The position numbers and the translations under genes were made by a program. A DNA stretch of 17,435 nt, taken from RYN-431 sp036388295 (GTDB taxonomy: Bacteria; Planctomycetota; Phycisphaerae; Tepidisphaerales; Tepidisphaeraceae). Below are positions 6,611 through 14,032 of the stretch, piece after piece. How positions within the stretch are numbered: the first letter of the stretch is position 1; each line of letters starts with the position of its first letter. The stretch is from NCBI GenBank assembly GCA_036388295.1, contig DASVSC010000175.1:1-17435 (forward strand). Direction: 5' to 3'. The notes below the pieces were generated by a model. The model searched no databases. It worked only from the letters and a program-made list of their open reading frames with translations, and was not told the origin of the DNA.

Positions 6611-7315
6611 ATGATACGCATTGTCCAACAATTCGTCGGCAGATTGGCGTGCCTCGTCACAGCGGCGCTGCTGGCGGGCTGCGCCAAGACGCCGCACCCG
6701 CCCGCCCCGCCGCCGCTGCGCACGGTCCTGTTCGTCCCCGGCGTCTTCGGCGACGGCCCGTGGTACGACGGCCTTCGGAAAGCGATCAGCGAGGACGCCA
6801 CGCTCGTCCGCACCGTCACCTGGGGCCTGCCCAAGGCATTGTTCGCGGTGAACTTCAGCAACAAAGGCGTGCACGACGACGCGGAAACGAAGTTGGCCGG
6901 CGTGATCGATGCGACAACCGGCCCGCTTGACCTCGTCGGCCACAGCGCCGGCTGCGGGGTGATCCTGGGCGCTATCGCCAAGGCCAAACGCCCCGCGGGA
7001 CGCATTGTGCTCATCGCGCCGTCGGTGTCGCCCGGCTACGACTTGACCTCCGCTCTGTCCCGAACCGACCGCCTCGACGTTTTCTATTCCGACAAGGACA
7101 CGACTTTTTTGAAATGGCGCTGCAGCACCTTCGGCACGTACGACGCCGTCAAAACCGCGGCCGCCGGCTACAGCGGCTTCACGACGACGCACCCGAAGCT
7201 CACGCAACACCCGTACGATCCGGCCTGGAACGACCTCGGCCACGACGGCGGCCACGGCGGCGGGACGGCGACGGCGTTCGTGCGGAAGGTCGTTCGCCCG
7301 CTGCTTTCGGAATAG
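6611..7315 (+). CDS. Alpha/beta-hydrolase-fold lipoprotein
   Basis: Probable membrane-anchored hydrolase of unknown substrate. The 234-residue product begins with a lipoprotein signal: MIR, a hydrophobic stretch and the lipobox LLAGC with Cys24 as the lipidation site. A short Pro-rich linker follows. The alpha/beta-hydrolase core shows LFVPGVFGDGPWYDGL (oxyanion-side loop, 40-55) and the nucleophile elbow GHSAGC with Ser112. Acidic residues at FYSDKD (Asp161/Asp163) and NDLGHDGGHGG (His211/His215) suit the rest of the triad. The frame is open upstream through chdC antisense; the ATG at 6611 is chosen because the signal peptide starts there. There is no clear Shine-Dalgarno. It is divergent from chdC with only 18 nt between start codons, and converges on the methyltransferase gene. 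Confidence 0.82.
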   Translation: MIRIVQQFVGRLACLVTAALLAGCAKTPHPPAPPPLRTVLFVPGVFGDGPWYDGLRKAISEDATLVRTVTWGLPKALFAVNFSNKGVHDDAETKLAGVIDATTGPLDLVGHSAGCGVILGAIAKAKRPAGRIVLIAPSVSPGYDLTSALSRTDRLDVFYSDKDTTFLKWRCSTFGTYDAVKTAAAGYSGFTTTHPKLTQHPYDPAWNDLGHDGGHGGGTATAFVRKVVRPLLSE

Positions 7316-7363
7316 CCTCCGGCTGCCTCCGCGGTTTGGCCGGGAGAGAAGGGACCCGAGGGA

Positions 7364-8161
7364 TCAACGCCGTCGCCCGCACGCGATGACGCGCGGTGAG
7401 ATCGGCGTCACCGGGCCGCCGTCGTAGTCACCGTACAGTTGCTCGACGGCGAAGCCGTGCCGTTCCAGCAGCAGCGTCAGCTCCCGGGGCAGCATCCAGG
7501 TCATGTCGAAGCTCACGGTGTCGCGATGCAGATCGCCCTGCCCGTCGGCCCAATCGTAATGGAACGACAAATGCTGCAACTGCGGGTTGTCCTTCGCGCG
7601 GCTGATTTCGGTGGTGCGGTGCACGGAGCGGTCGAGCGTGTGGACGTAAAACGTGGCCGAGTCGAAGTGCGGGTGATGGCCGGCGGCGATGAAGCCGAGA
7701 TCGGGATTGAACACGTCCACCCAGAACCGTCCGCCCGGCTTCAGGTGACGGGCGACGTTGGCCAGCAAGCGGTCCTGGGCCGCGAGCGTCGTGAAGTTCA
7801 GCAGCGTATTGAACAGCAGCACGGCCCAGTCGAACGTCTCGTCCAGATTCAGCTTCAGCACGTCCGCTTTGACGAGCCGCAGCCGCGCGTCCGGCAGGCC
7901 GACGCCGTCGCGCTTGCGGCGGGCGATGTGCAGCAGGTCGTTGTCGACGTCGACGCCGAGCACACGATGGCCGGCCTGGGCCAGCGGAATGGCCGCCCGG
8001 GCGGTGCCGCAGCAGAGTTCCAGAATCTTCGCCGGCCGCTTCGGCAAGTGCTGAAGTAGGAACGGCACGTCATGGTCGAGCACGTCGTTCGACGCGTACT
8101 CGGCATCGTAATACTCGGCGATCGCCTGGTACCGGCCGACCTGCTTGGGCGGCGCTTTCAA
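7364..8161 (-). CDS. Class I SAM-dependent methyltransferase, substrate unknown
   Basis: Rossmann-type methyltransferase of 265 residues. Motif I is ILELCCGTARAAIPLA (46-61), followed by GHRVLGVDVDNDLL with Asp71 at the end of strand 2 for the SAM ribose. VKADVLKLNL (motif II region), DWAVLLFNTLLNF and a post-motif HLKPGGRFWVDVFNP are also visible. The last 100 residues may form the substrate region and name no family. The start is TTG at 8161: its last bases overlap the TGA stop of the upstream metallo-hydrolase gene (TTGA), and a strong GGAGG (8169-8173) lies 7 nt before it. This means translational coupling of the two genes. It converges on the lipoprotein gene with a 48-nt gap in which I see no clear terminator. 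Confidence 0.87.
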   Translation of the reverse strand: MKAPPKQVGRYQAIAEYYDAEYASNDVLDHDVPFLLQHLPKRPAKILELCCGTARAAIPLAQAGHRVLGVDVDNDLLHIARRKRDGVGLPDARLRLVKADVLKLNLDETFDWAVLLFNTLLNFTTLAAQDRLLANVARHLKPGGRFWVDVFNPDLGFIAAGHHPHFDSATFYVHTLDRSVHRTTEISRAKDNPQLQHLSFHYDWADGQGDLHRDTVSFDMTWMLPRELTLLLERHGFAVEQLYGDYDGGPVTPISPRVIACGRRR

Positions 8162-8937
8162 AGCGACGCCTCCACACGCTGGCCGTCGTAAGCCAGGCGC
8201 ACGTTCGCCGGCAGCCGGGCGTTGGTTTCCGCGTGGCCGAGGCCGTGGGCGATGTGGGTGAACAGCGTCTGCTTCGGCTTCAATCGTTCAACGACCGCCA
8301 AGGCCTGGTCGACCGAAAAGTGCGTCGGGTGTTCGTGCCAGGCGAGTGCGTCCAGCACGAGGACGTCGAGGTTTTCCAAAAGCCCGAAGCTGTCTTCGGG
8401 CATCTCGCTGACGTCCGTGCAGTATGCCAGGTTACCGACGCGGAAGCCGAGCACGTGCATCTTGCCGTGCAGCATGGGGACGGGCGTCCAGGTCTGGCCT
8501 TCCAGTTCGAACGGGCCGTCGATGACGCGGCGTTCCAGGTGCGGCCGAAACACTTTGTCGGCCTTGTTCGGCTCACGAAAGGCGTAACCGAAACAGCAGC
8601 TCAGCGTTTCGTGCGTACGCTCGCTGGCCCAGATATCGAGCGGGCCGTGGCGGATGGCGTTAAAGCGGCGTACGTCGTCGAGGCCCATGATGTGGTCGGC
8701 ATGGGCGTGGGTGAAGACGACGGCGTCGACCCAGTCGACGCCATGGGCCACGCACTGAATGCGAAGCTCCGGCGTGGTATCGACCAGAATCTTCTTGCCC
8801 CCGTAGCCGATCACGACGCTGCAGCGGTTGCGCTTGTCGTGCGGGTCGGTGCTGGAACAGACCGGGCAATGACAGCCGATCATCGGCACGCCGGCGCTGG
8901 TGCCGGTGCCGAGGAAGAGGAGGTCAACGCCGTTCAT
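8158..8937 (-). CDS. PhnP-like metallo-beta-lactamase-fold hydrolase
   Basis: MBL-fold phosphodiesterase-type hydrolase resembling PhnP, which opens ribosyl 1,2-cyclic phosphate in E. coli phosphonate use. No other phn gene is in view, so the substrate is open. From the ATG at 8937 it has 259 residues. GTGTSAGVPMIGCHCPVC (10-27) supplies the three Cys that bind a structural zinc in PhnP relatives. The catalytic metal motif is FTHAHADH (75-82), with His157 (MLHGKM), Asp175 (YCTDVSEM) and His228 (FTHIAHG) as further ligands. A GTG directly before the ATG would add one residue. The 34 nt between this start and the inverted repeat at 8972-9061 leave little space for a promoter, so transcription may come through from topA or start within the repeat. 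Confidence 0.88.
   Translation of the reverse strand: MNGVDLLFLGTGTSAGVPMIGCHCPVCSSTDPHDKRNRCSVVIGYGGKKILVDTTPELRIQCVAHGVDWVDAVVFTHAHADHIMGLDDVRRFNAIRHGPLDIWASERTHETLSCCFGYAFREPNKADKVFRPHLERRVIDGPFELEGQTWTPVPMLHGKMHVLGFRVGNLAYCTDVSEMPEDSFGLLENLDVLVLDALAWHEHPTHFSVDQALAVVERLKPKQTLFTHIAHGLGHAETNARLPANVRLAYDGQRVEASL
8169..8173 (-). promoter_or_regulatory. Ribosome binding site of the methyltransferase gene, inside the upstream gene
   Basis: GGAGG on the minus strand, within the last codons of the PhnP-like gene and 7 nt before the TTG start at 8161. It supports the unusual start codon and coupled translation. Confidence 0.75.
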
Positions 8938-8971
8938 CACGGAAGGTTATAGCAGAGGCAAGCGGAAGAAT

Positions 8972-9061
8972 TTAGCCGCAGATCAACGCAGATAGACGCA
9001 GATAAGAAAAAGACCAGAGTCTTCTTTTCATCTGCGTCTATCTACGTTCATCTGCGGCTAA
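8972..9061. repeat. 90-nt inverted repeat made of 10-nt CGCAGAT units
   Basis: Two 32-nt arms (8972-9003 and 9030-9061) are inverted copies differing at two positions. Each arm holds three successive CGCAGAT-type (or ACGCAGAT-type) units at 10-nt spacing. The 26-nt centre is itself nearly self-complementary (AAAGAC-caga-GTCTT). The element starts 8 nt after the topA stop. AGATNNACGC-type intergenic repeats of this kind are, to my knowledge, scattered in planctomycete and other genomes. It may act as a topA terminator or mRNA 3' stabiliser. Confidence 0.85.
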
Positions 9062-9069
9062 TCAATGCG

Positions 9070-11604
9070 TTATTTCGCGGCGACGGGCTTCCTGCGTGGG
9101 GCCGCTTTCTTCGGGGCGGCGGCGGGAGCGCGGTTGATTGTCAGGTCGGGCAGTTTGCCAAAGCTTTCGATGTCGCGGCTCGTCAGCTTCGCGCCCAGTT
9201 CGAAACTCTTCTGCGTCCGGGCCTGGAGTTCGGGCAGCAGCGTCTCGATGTACTTGATCTGGTCTTCCGGCAGCTTGTTGACCATCTTCGTGGCCCGGCA
9301 CTTCGGGAAGCTGCTGCAGCCGAGGAACGGGCCGCGCTTGCTGTTGCGCAGCAACATCGGGGCGGCGTCCTTTTCGCAGAGAATGGACGTGGTAATCGGC
9401 TCCACCTTCGGCGGCTGCGGCGCGCCGCTCTTGTCGATCGGGACGATCATCGAACAACTCGGCTTGCCGGCTTCGTCCTTGATCGAATAGCCGGTGCAGC
9501 TGAGGAAGTCACCGAAGCGGCCTTGACGCTTCATCATCGGGCGGCCACAGATCGGGCAGTTGAACTCACTGACTTCGCGGATCATCGGCTTACCGAACTC
9601 GTCGACCGGCTGCGTGAGCTTGATGTTCGGATCGCTGCTGGCCAGGAAGAATCCGCCGGCCGAGATGCGGTAGACCAGCGGCGTGCCGGTCTTTTCATCG
9701 ACGTACGGGCTGGCCGCGCCGCCGGCGTGTTCCAGCTTGGCGGGGGCTTCTTCCACGGCGATGTGGAACGGGCCGTAGAAGTCGCGCAGGATCTGGACCC
9801 AGTCGGCTTGCTCGTCCTCAATTTTATCGAGCTTGCCTTCCATGTCGGCGGTAAAGCCGATGTCCAGAATCTGCGGGAACGCCTGGATCAGCTTCTCCGT
9901 CACCACGCGCCCGAGCATCGTCGGGTGCAAGCGCCGCTCGACGGCGGTGACGTATTTGCGGTCCTGAATTGTCGAAATAATCGACGCGTACGTGCTCGGC
10001 CGGCCGATGCCGCGGCTTTCCAGTTCCTTCACCAGGCTGGCCTCGTTGAAGCGGGCGGGCGGCTGGGTGAAATGCTGCGTGGGCTGCAGATCGATCGGCG
10101 CGACCGGCTGCTGCTCTTTCAGGTCCGGCAGCAATTGGTCGTCACTGCTGACGCCGGCGACTTTCATGAAGCCGTCGAACACCAGCTTGCGGCCGCCGGC
10201 GCGGAACACGCACTCGCCCACCTTCGTGTCGGCGGCGATGTGCACGGTCGTCTGGTCGAACTCCGCCGGCGGCATCTGGCAGGCGACGAAGCGGTTATAA
10301 ATCAGGCGATACAGCTTGGCCACGTCGTCGGGCAGCTTGCCCTCGGCCTCTTTGGGCGTGAAGTTGCAGTCCGTCGGGCGGATGGCTTCGTGGGCTTCCT
10401 GCGCGTTCTTGTTGCTGCTGCTGAAGAAGTTGGGCTTCTCCGGCACGTACCGGTCGCCGAACTCGCGGCGCACGAAGTCGCGGGCCATGTTGATGGCGTC
10501 GCCGCTGAGGTGCGTGCTGTCGGTACGCATGTAGGTGATGTGGCCCTGCTCGTACAGCATCTGGGCGACCTGCATCGTGCGCTTCGCGCCGAAGTAGAGC
10601 CGCGTGCTGGCGGCCTGCTGCAGCGTGCTGGTGATGAACGGGCCCGGCGGACGGCTGGTGGACCGCTTCTTCTCGATCGACTTGACCTTGAACGCGGCCG
10701 CGTTGTCCAGGGTGCCTTCGTAGCGCACCTGGTTTTGCTGCGGGCCCTTCGCGGCCGGGTCGTTGGTGGCGTGTTCCTGCTTGACGACGAAGCCGAGCGC
10801 CTCGGCCACTTCGCGGGCGACGGCCTTGTTGTCCGGCTCGAACTTACGGCCGGCGACTTCGACCAGGTCGCCGGCGAAGCAACCGTGGTCCGCCAGCCAC
10901 TTGTCTTTCTCGTGCTTGAAGCGTTCGCCCTCTTCGGTGCCTTCGCAATAGATGGCCCACTGCAGCGCCGTCTTCGGGGCGGCGTCGATGGCGGCGGTGA
11001 AGATTGCGTTCATCCGCCAGTATTCACTGGGCATGAACGCTTCGATTTCCTTCTCGCGCTCGACGATCAATCGAACGGCCACGCTCTGGACGCGGCCCGC
11101 GCTCAGGCCTCGGGCGACCTTGCGCCAGAGGACCGGCGAAATCTCGTAACCCACGATGCGGTCGAGGATTCGACGCGCCTGCTGGGCGTTCACCCGGTCC
11201 ATGTTCAGCTTGTTGGGCGTGGCGAAGGCCTTTTGAATCTCGGCCTTGGTGATGGCGTTGAAGATCACGCGCTGGACGTTTTCGTCCTTCAGGTGCAGCG
11301 CTTCCTTAAGGTGCCAGGCGATGGCTTCGCCTTCACGGTCCAAATCGGTGGCGAGCGAGACGAAGCTGGCCTCCTTGGCCAGTTTGCGCAACTCGGTCAT
11401 CAGCTTGTCTTTACCGCGTTCCTTGATGACCTCATAGGTGGGCTGGAACGTCTTCATGTCGATCGCGCCGTTGCCCTTGGGCAAATCGCGCACGTGGCCC
11501 ATGCTGGCCTTCACGATGTAGTCGTCGCCGAGGTACTTATTGATCGTCTTCGCCTTGGCGGGCGACTCGACGATCACCAGATGTTTGCCGGTGGATTTGG
11601 CCAT
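9070..11604 (-). CDS. topA: DNA topoisomerase I (type IA)
   Basis: Relaxes negatively supercoiled DNA by single-strand passage. The product has 844 residues. An N-terminal Toprim domain carries LVIVESPAKAKTINKYL (Glu13) and the acidic set TDLDREGEA (Asp87, Asp89, Glu91). The central domains include LSAGRVQSVAVRLI (168-180) and the active-site block GHITYMRTDSTHLSG, with Tyr358 forming the covalent DNA link. EASLVKELESRGIGRPSTYA and IGFTADMEGKLD are typical core blocks. Two C-terminal zinc-ribbon-like modules follow (CPICGRPMMKRQGRFGDFLSC; then CEKD...CSSFPKC), ending in a basic Lys/Arg/Pro/Ala tail. The second module has a spaced CxxxD variant instead of CxxC at its start. The start is ATG at 11604, without a clear Shine-Dalgarno. 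A promoter candidate lies about 85 nt upstream. Confidence 0.97.
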   Translation of the reverse strand: MAKSTGKHLVIVESPAKAKTINKYLGDDYIVKASMGHVRDLPKGNGAIDMKTFQPTYEVIKERGKDKLMTELRKLAKEASFVSLATDLDREGEAIAWHLKEALHLKDENVQRVIFNAITKAEIQKAFATPNKLNMDRVNAQQARRILDRIVGYEISPVLWRKVARGLSAGRVQSVAVRLIVEREKEIEAFMPSEYWRMNAIFTAAIDAAPKTALQWAIYCEGTEEGERFKHEKDKWLADHGCFAGDLVEVAGRKFEPDNKAVAREVAEALGFVVKQEHATNDPAAKGPQQNQVRYEGTLDNAAAFKVKSIEKKRSTSRPPGPFITSTLQQAASTRLYFGAKRTMQVAQMLYEQGHITYMRTDSTHLSGDAINMARDFVRREFGDRYVPEKPNFFSSSNKNAQEAHEAIRPTDCNFTPKEAEGKLPDDVAKLYRLIYNRFVACQMPPAEFDQTTVHIAADTKVGECVFRAGGRKLVFDGFMKVAGVSSDDQLLPDLKEQQPVAPIDLQPTQHFTQPPARFNEASLVKELESRGIGRPSTYASIISTIQDRKYVTAVERRLHPTMLGRVVTEKLIQAFPQILDIGFTADMEGKLDKIEDEQADWVQILRDFYGPFHIAVEEAPAKLEHAGGAASPYVDEKTGTPLVYRISAGGFFLASSDPNIKLTQPVDEFGKPMIREVSEFNCPICGRPMMKRQGRFGDFLSCTGYSIKDEAGKPSCSMIVPIDKSGAPQPPKVEPITTSILCEKDAAPMLLRNSKRGPFLGCSSFPKCRATKMVNKLPEDQIKYIETLLPELQARTQKSFELGAKLTSRDIESFGKLPDLTINRAPAAAPKKAAPRRKPVAAK

Positions 11605-11686
11605 AAGTTGCTAATCAGAATGTACGACGAAGCGGACCGGCGGGATGCAGGATCACGGCCCGGCCGCGAGCCCCGCACGGGCTTCG

Positions 11687-11716
11687 ACAGTAAAAGAAGC
11701 CCGGCGGCACTGTCAA
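11687..11716 (-). promoter_or_regulatory. Candidate sigma-70-type promoter of topA
   Basis: On the minus strand a perfect -35 TTGACA (11711-11716) is followed, after 18 nt, by TACTGT (11687-11692) as a weak -10. Transcription would begin near 11680, giving a leader of about 75 nt that contains a small AGCCC/GGGCT hairpin. It lies between the tRNA terminator and topA. Confidence 0.55.
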
Positions 11717-11811
11717 GCCGCGTTCCCGCGATTGACGTTAAAGCCGCTTCCAGACAGAGTTTACGATTTCCGGACTTCGGAAGAAGACTTCAGCCCGCTT
11801 CGGCCAGGGCC

Positions 11812-11850
11812 GAAAGAAAACCGCCCGAGTCGGCCGATGGGTGCGGGCGG
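11812..11850 (-). terminator. Intrinsic terminator downstream of the tRNA gene
   Basis: On the minus strand CCGCCCG (11844-11850) pairs with CGGGCGG (11821-11827) around a 16-nt loop that contains the palindrome TCGGCCGA. The stem is followed directly by TTTTCTTTC. This is the only hairpin in the window with a proper T-tract in the right orientation. It begins 7 nt after the tRNA. Confidence 0.75.
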
Positions 11851-11856
11851 ACCCGA

Positions 11857-11929
11857 TGGGGCCACACGGATTCGAACCGTGAACCAAGCCATTATGAGTG
11901 GCCTGCTCTAACCGTTGAGCTATAGCCCC
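11857..11929 (-). tRNA. tRNA with CAT anticodon, probably tRNA-Ile2 (lysidine-modified), less likely elongator tRNA-Met
   Basis: A complete 73-nt cloverleaf. The acceptor stem is GGGGCTA/TGGCCCC with discriminator A and no encoded CCA. The D arm is GCTC-AACGGTTA-GAGC and the anticodon arm GGCCA-CTCATAA-TGGCT, with CAT at 11894-11896. The variable loop is TGGTT and the T arm CACGG-TTCGAAT-CCGTG. It is not initiator tRNA: position 1-72 is paired and the three G-C pairs under the anticodon loop are missing. The 8-nt D loop and the AGAGCAGGC-ACTCATAAT-GCTTGG pattern resemble E. coli tRNA-Ile2, whose C34 is changed to lysidine by TilS to read AUA. The Ile/Met split is inference. Confidence 0.93.
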
Positions 11930-11939
11930 GCGGCGGGAG

Positions 11940-11945
11940 ATCATA
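11940..11945 (-). promoter_or_regulatory. Candidate -10 element of the tRNA gene
   Basis: TATGAT (5 of 6 to TATAAT) on the minus strand, 10 nt upstream of the tRNA 5' end. No convincing -35 is seen at 16-18 nt spacing, so the call rests on the -10 and its position. Confidence 0.4.
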
Positions 11946-11978
11946 ACGGATGACCCCGGCACCGAATAGCGAACGCTT

Positions 11979-12021
11979 ATGGCCGAGGCGGACGGGACTG
12001 CTCCCCGTGCGCCTCGGCCAT
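11979..12021. terminator. Long hairpin downstream of the RTX/GH-like gene
   Basis: Arms ATGGCCGAGGCG (11979-11990) and CGCCTCGGCCAT (12010-12021) are perfectly complementary over 12 bp. Inside, ACGGG and CCCGT extend the stem after one mismatch. It begins 28 nt after the stop of the RTX/GH-like gene. No T-tract follows, so termination is inferred from stability and place. Confidence 0.6.
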
Positions 12022-12049
12022 GATTTCAGAGCCGCTAAACCTGACCCGT

Positions 12050-14032
12050 TCAGGCGTAGAAGCTTTTGACGGCGTCGTAGAACGGCTGGTTCGGCACCAG
12101 CGGCGACTCGTAGTACGCGATCAAATCGGCGACGGGCGAGTTCGGCGTCACGTTGGCGGACGTGTCGTGAGCGAACACGCCGGCGGGCCGGGCCGTGACA
12201 TTGCCCAGGCCGCCGCGGGGGGCGAAGTTGTCGGTGAACGCGTAGTAAACGGCCAAGCCGAAGTTCGGGGCAATGTACTTCTTGTACACGTCCTTGATCG
12301 CGTTGGCCCACTGCGTATCGCGGCTGCCGTCGGTCGGGTAGCCGCGGACGTTCCACTCGGTCGCGCCGAGCGGCTTGTTGAACTTCTTGGCCACGGCGAC
12401 GGCGTCGGCCACACGAGACTTGAGCGCGTCGTTGTTCTGCTCCGGGTCATATCGGCCGTACGGGTGATAGCCGGCGTAGTCGAGGGCGTTGATCTGGCCC
12501 TGCGCCTTGGCCTCGGTCAGAATCGTGTTCAGGTCGATCGGGCTGAACGTGACACTGGCGCTGATGACCTTCTCCCAGTTGCTGGCCGGCCCGCTGTGCA
12601 GGACGCTGGCGGCGGGGATCAGCACCTGGTTGACGTACGCCTTCAGGCCGCTGGTCTTGTTCACGCCGGACGGCAGCCAGTTCCGGGCCAAATCGACTTC
12701 CTGACCCACTTCCCAGAAGTCGACGGCATCTTTGAGCTTGCTCGACCCGCCGGCGGTCTTCGGGCTGTTGAGCAGGTAGGTGTAGAAGTCCTTGACCTGC
12801 TGTGCCGACGTCGGGACGTCGCCGCCGTTGACGCTGACGGTCAGCATCACCTGGAAGCCCATGGCCTTGAGGTCGAACGCGCGCCGCATCGCCAGACCGG
12901 CGGTGATTTCGCGGTCGGCGGCGCTGGTGTCTTCGTCCCAGTTCTTGACGATGTCGGCCTCCTGCACGTCGTCGTAGGCATGCGGCCGCTCGTCGTAGGT
13001 GCCGGTTTCGAACCAGACGCGGACGGCCTTGATGCCCATGGCCTTGGCCTTGGCGGCGGCGTCTGCGAAGTTGGCGTCCCAGAGGGCTTCGTCGCTGAAG
13101 CTGACGGCCCGGGCGAGGTCGCCGCCCACGGGGACGACCGGCGGCGTGACCGGCTCGGTCGGCGGGTCGGTCGGGTCGACGCTGCCGTTGACCGTTTCGG
13201 CCCCGGCGGGCGTCTCCAGATTCGTGTCGGTGACGACCACGTCCGCGCCTTCGCCGCCGTCGACGAGGTTATCCGCGCCGCCGTCTTTAGAATCGATGGT
13301 GTCGTCGCCGGCGTCGCCGTACATCCAGTCGGCCCCACTGCCGCCGAGCAACTGGTCGTTGCCGTCCATGCCGTAGAGGCGGTCCTTGCCGCTTTCGCCG
13401 CTGAGCACGTCGTTGCCGGCCATGCCGTACAGGCGGTCGGAGCCCGCGCCGCCGTAGATGCCGTCGCTCTGCCGGCCGCCGTACAATTTGTCGACCCCGT
13501 CTTCGCCGAAGAGGCGGTTGCGGCCGGAGCCGCCTTCGGCGACGTCGTCACCGAAGCCGGCGTACACGACGTCGTTCCCTTCGCCGCCGAAGAGCACGTC
13601 ACCGGTGTTGCCGCCGTTGAGGCGGTCGTTGCCGGCGTTGCCGTACAGCGTGTCCTTGCCGGCCGCCCCGGTCAGGCTGTCGTTGCCGGTGCCGCCGTAG
13701 GCCACGTCATTGCCGGTGCCCAGGTTGACGTAGCAGGGCACGCTCATGGCGGAGAAGTCCACCGCGTCCTTGCCGTCGCCGGCCTGGACTTCGATCCCGC
13801 TGAAGCTGCTCGTCGTGAACTTCGCCAGAACGTCGTTCATGCGGACCAGCGTACGCAGCCCCTTGGTGCGGAAGCTGATCTGGTCGTTGCTGGCCGTGCC
13901 GTTGACCAGCAGTATGCCGTCGACCACGCTCCCGAATGGCTGCCCCGCCAGCAGGCGACGCCCTTCAAGGGCCTCTATTTTAGTGGAATCGGACTGGGAC
14001 AATCGACCGGCTTTGGCAATGCGTTTGGACAT
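12050..14032 (-). CDS. Secreted or surface protein: LEPR-XLL-type N-terminus, RTX repeats, glycoside-hydrolase-like C-terminal domain
   Basis: The 660-residue product has four parts. Residues 1-30 carry KIEALEGRRLLAG, a variant of the planctomycete LEPR-XLL motif, with no classical hydrophobic signal peptide. Residues 105-248 are sixteen unbroken RTX nonapeptides (such as GTGNDVAYG, GSGADWMYG) that should bind calcium and form a beta-roll; degenerate copies flank them. A Pro/Thr linker covers about 284-303. Residues 306-660 look like a TIM-barrel glycoside hydrolase of clan GH-A type, with VRVWFETG (337-344), DFWEVGQEVDL (Glu445), DYAGYHPYG and LGATEWNVRG (Glu559). The last two Glu fit acid/base and nucleophile. 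The family is not identified and activity is unproven. I chose the ATG at 14032 because the LEPR-type motif lies close behind it in such proteins; an open frame continues upstream to 14281. No Shine-Dalgarno is seen. Confidence 0.82.
   Translation of the reverse strand: MSKRIAKAGRLSQSDSTKIEALEGRRLLAGQPFGSVVDGILLVNGTASNDQISFRTKGLRTLVRMNDVLAKFTTSSFSGIEVQAGDGKDAVDFSAMSVPCYVNLGTGNDVAYGGTGNDSLTGAAGKDTLYGNAGNDRLNGGNTGDVLFGGEGNDVVYAGFGDDVAEGGSGRNRLFGEDGVDKLYGGRQSDGIYGGAGSDRLYGMAGNDVLSGESGKDRLYGMDGNDQLLGGSGADWMYGDAGDDTIDSKDGGADNLVDGGEGADVVVTDTNLETPAGAETVNGSVDPTDPPTEPVTPPVVPVGGDLARAVSFSDEALWDANFADAAAKAKAMGIKAVRVWFETGTYDERPHAYDDVQEADIVKNWDEDTSAADREITAGLAMRRAFDLKAMGFQVMLTVSVNGGDVPTSAQQVKDFYTYLLNSPKTAGGSSKLKDAVDFWEVGQEVDLARNWLPSGVNKTSGLKAYVNQVLIPAASVLHSGPASNWEKVISASVTFSPIDLNTILTEAKAQGQINALDYAGYHPYGRYDPEQNNDALKSRVADAVAVAKKFNKPLGATEWNVRGYPTDGSRDTQWANAIKDVYKKYIAPNFGLAVYYAFTDNFAPRGGLGNVTARPAGVFAHDTSANVTPNSPVADLIAYYESPLVPNQPFYDAVKSFYA
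13289..13720 (-). repeat. Sixteen in-frame RTX (hemolysin-type calcium-binding) nonapeptide repeats
   Basis: A 27-nt coding periodicity corresponds to residues 105-248 of the RTX/GH-like protein. The consensus is close to G-x-G-x-D-x-L-x-G, with Asp or Asn at the calcium positions in most copies. Copies are similar but not identical at DNA level, so this is a protein repeat and not a recent tandem DNA duplication. Confidence 0.92.

Noticed and set aside
6593..7255. Upstream extension of the chdC frame (478 residues in total)
   Set aside because: The extra part overlaps the divergent lipoprotein gene, has no domain and bypasses the good ribosome binding site at 6600-6605.
8972..9061. CRISPR array
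   Set aside because: The 10-nt units form one inverted repeat without unique spacers, and no cas gene is nearby.
9523..11925. 800-codon open frame on the plus strand opposite topA
   Set aside because: It is a mirror frame of topA codon bias and runs on through the tRNA gene; no recognisable protein features.
13289..13720. Tandem DNA repeat or CRISPR from the 27-nt periodicity
   Set aside because: The copies vary at DNA level but keep the RTX protein consensus in frame.
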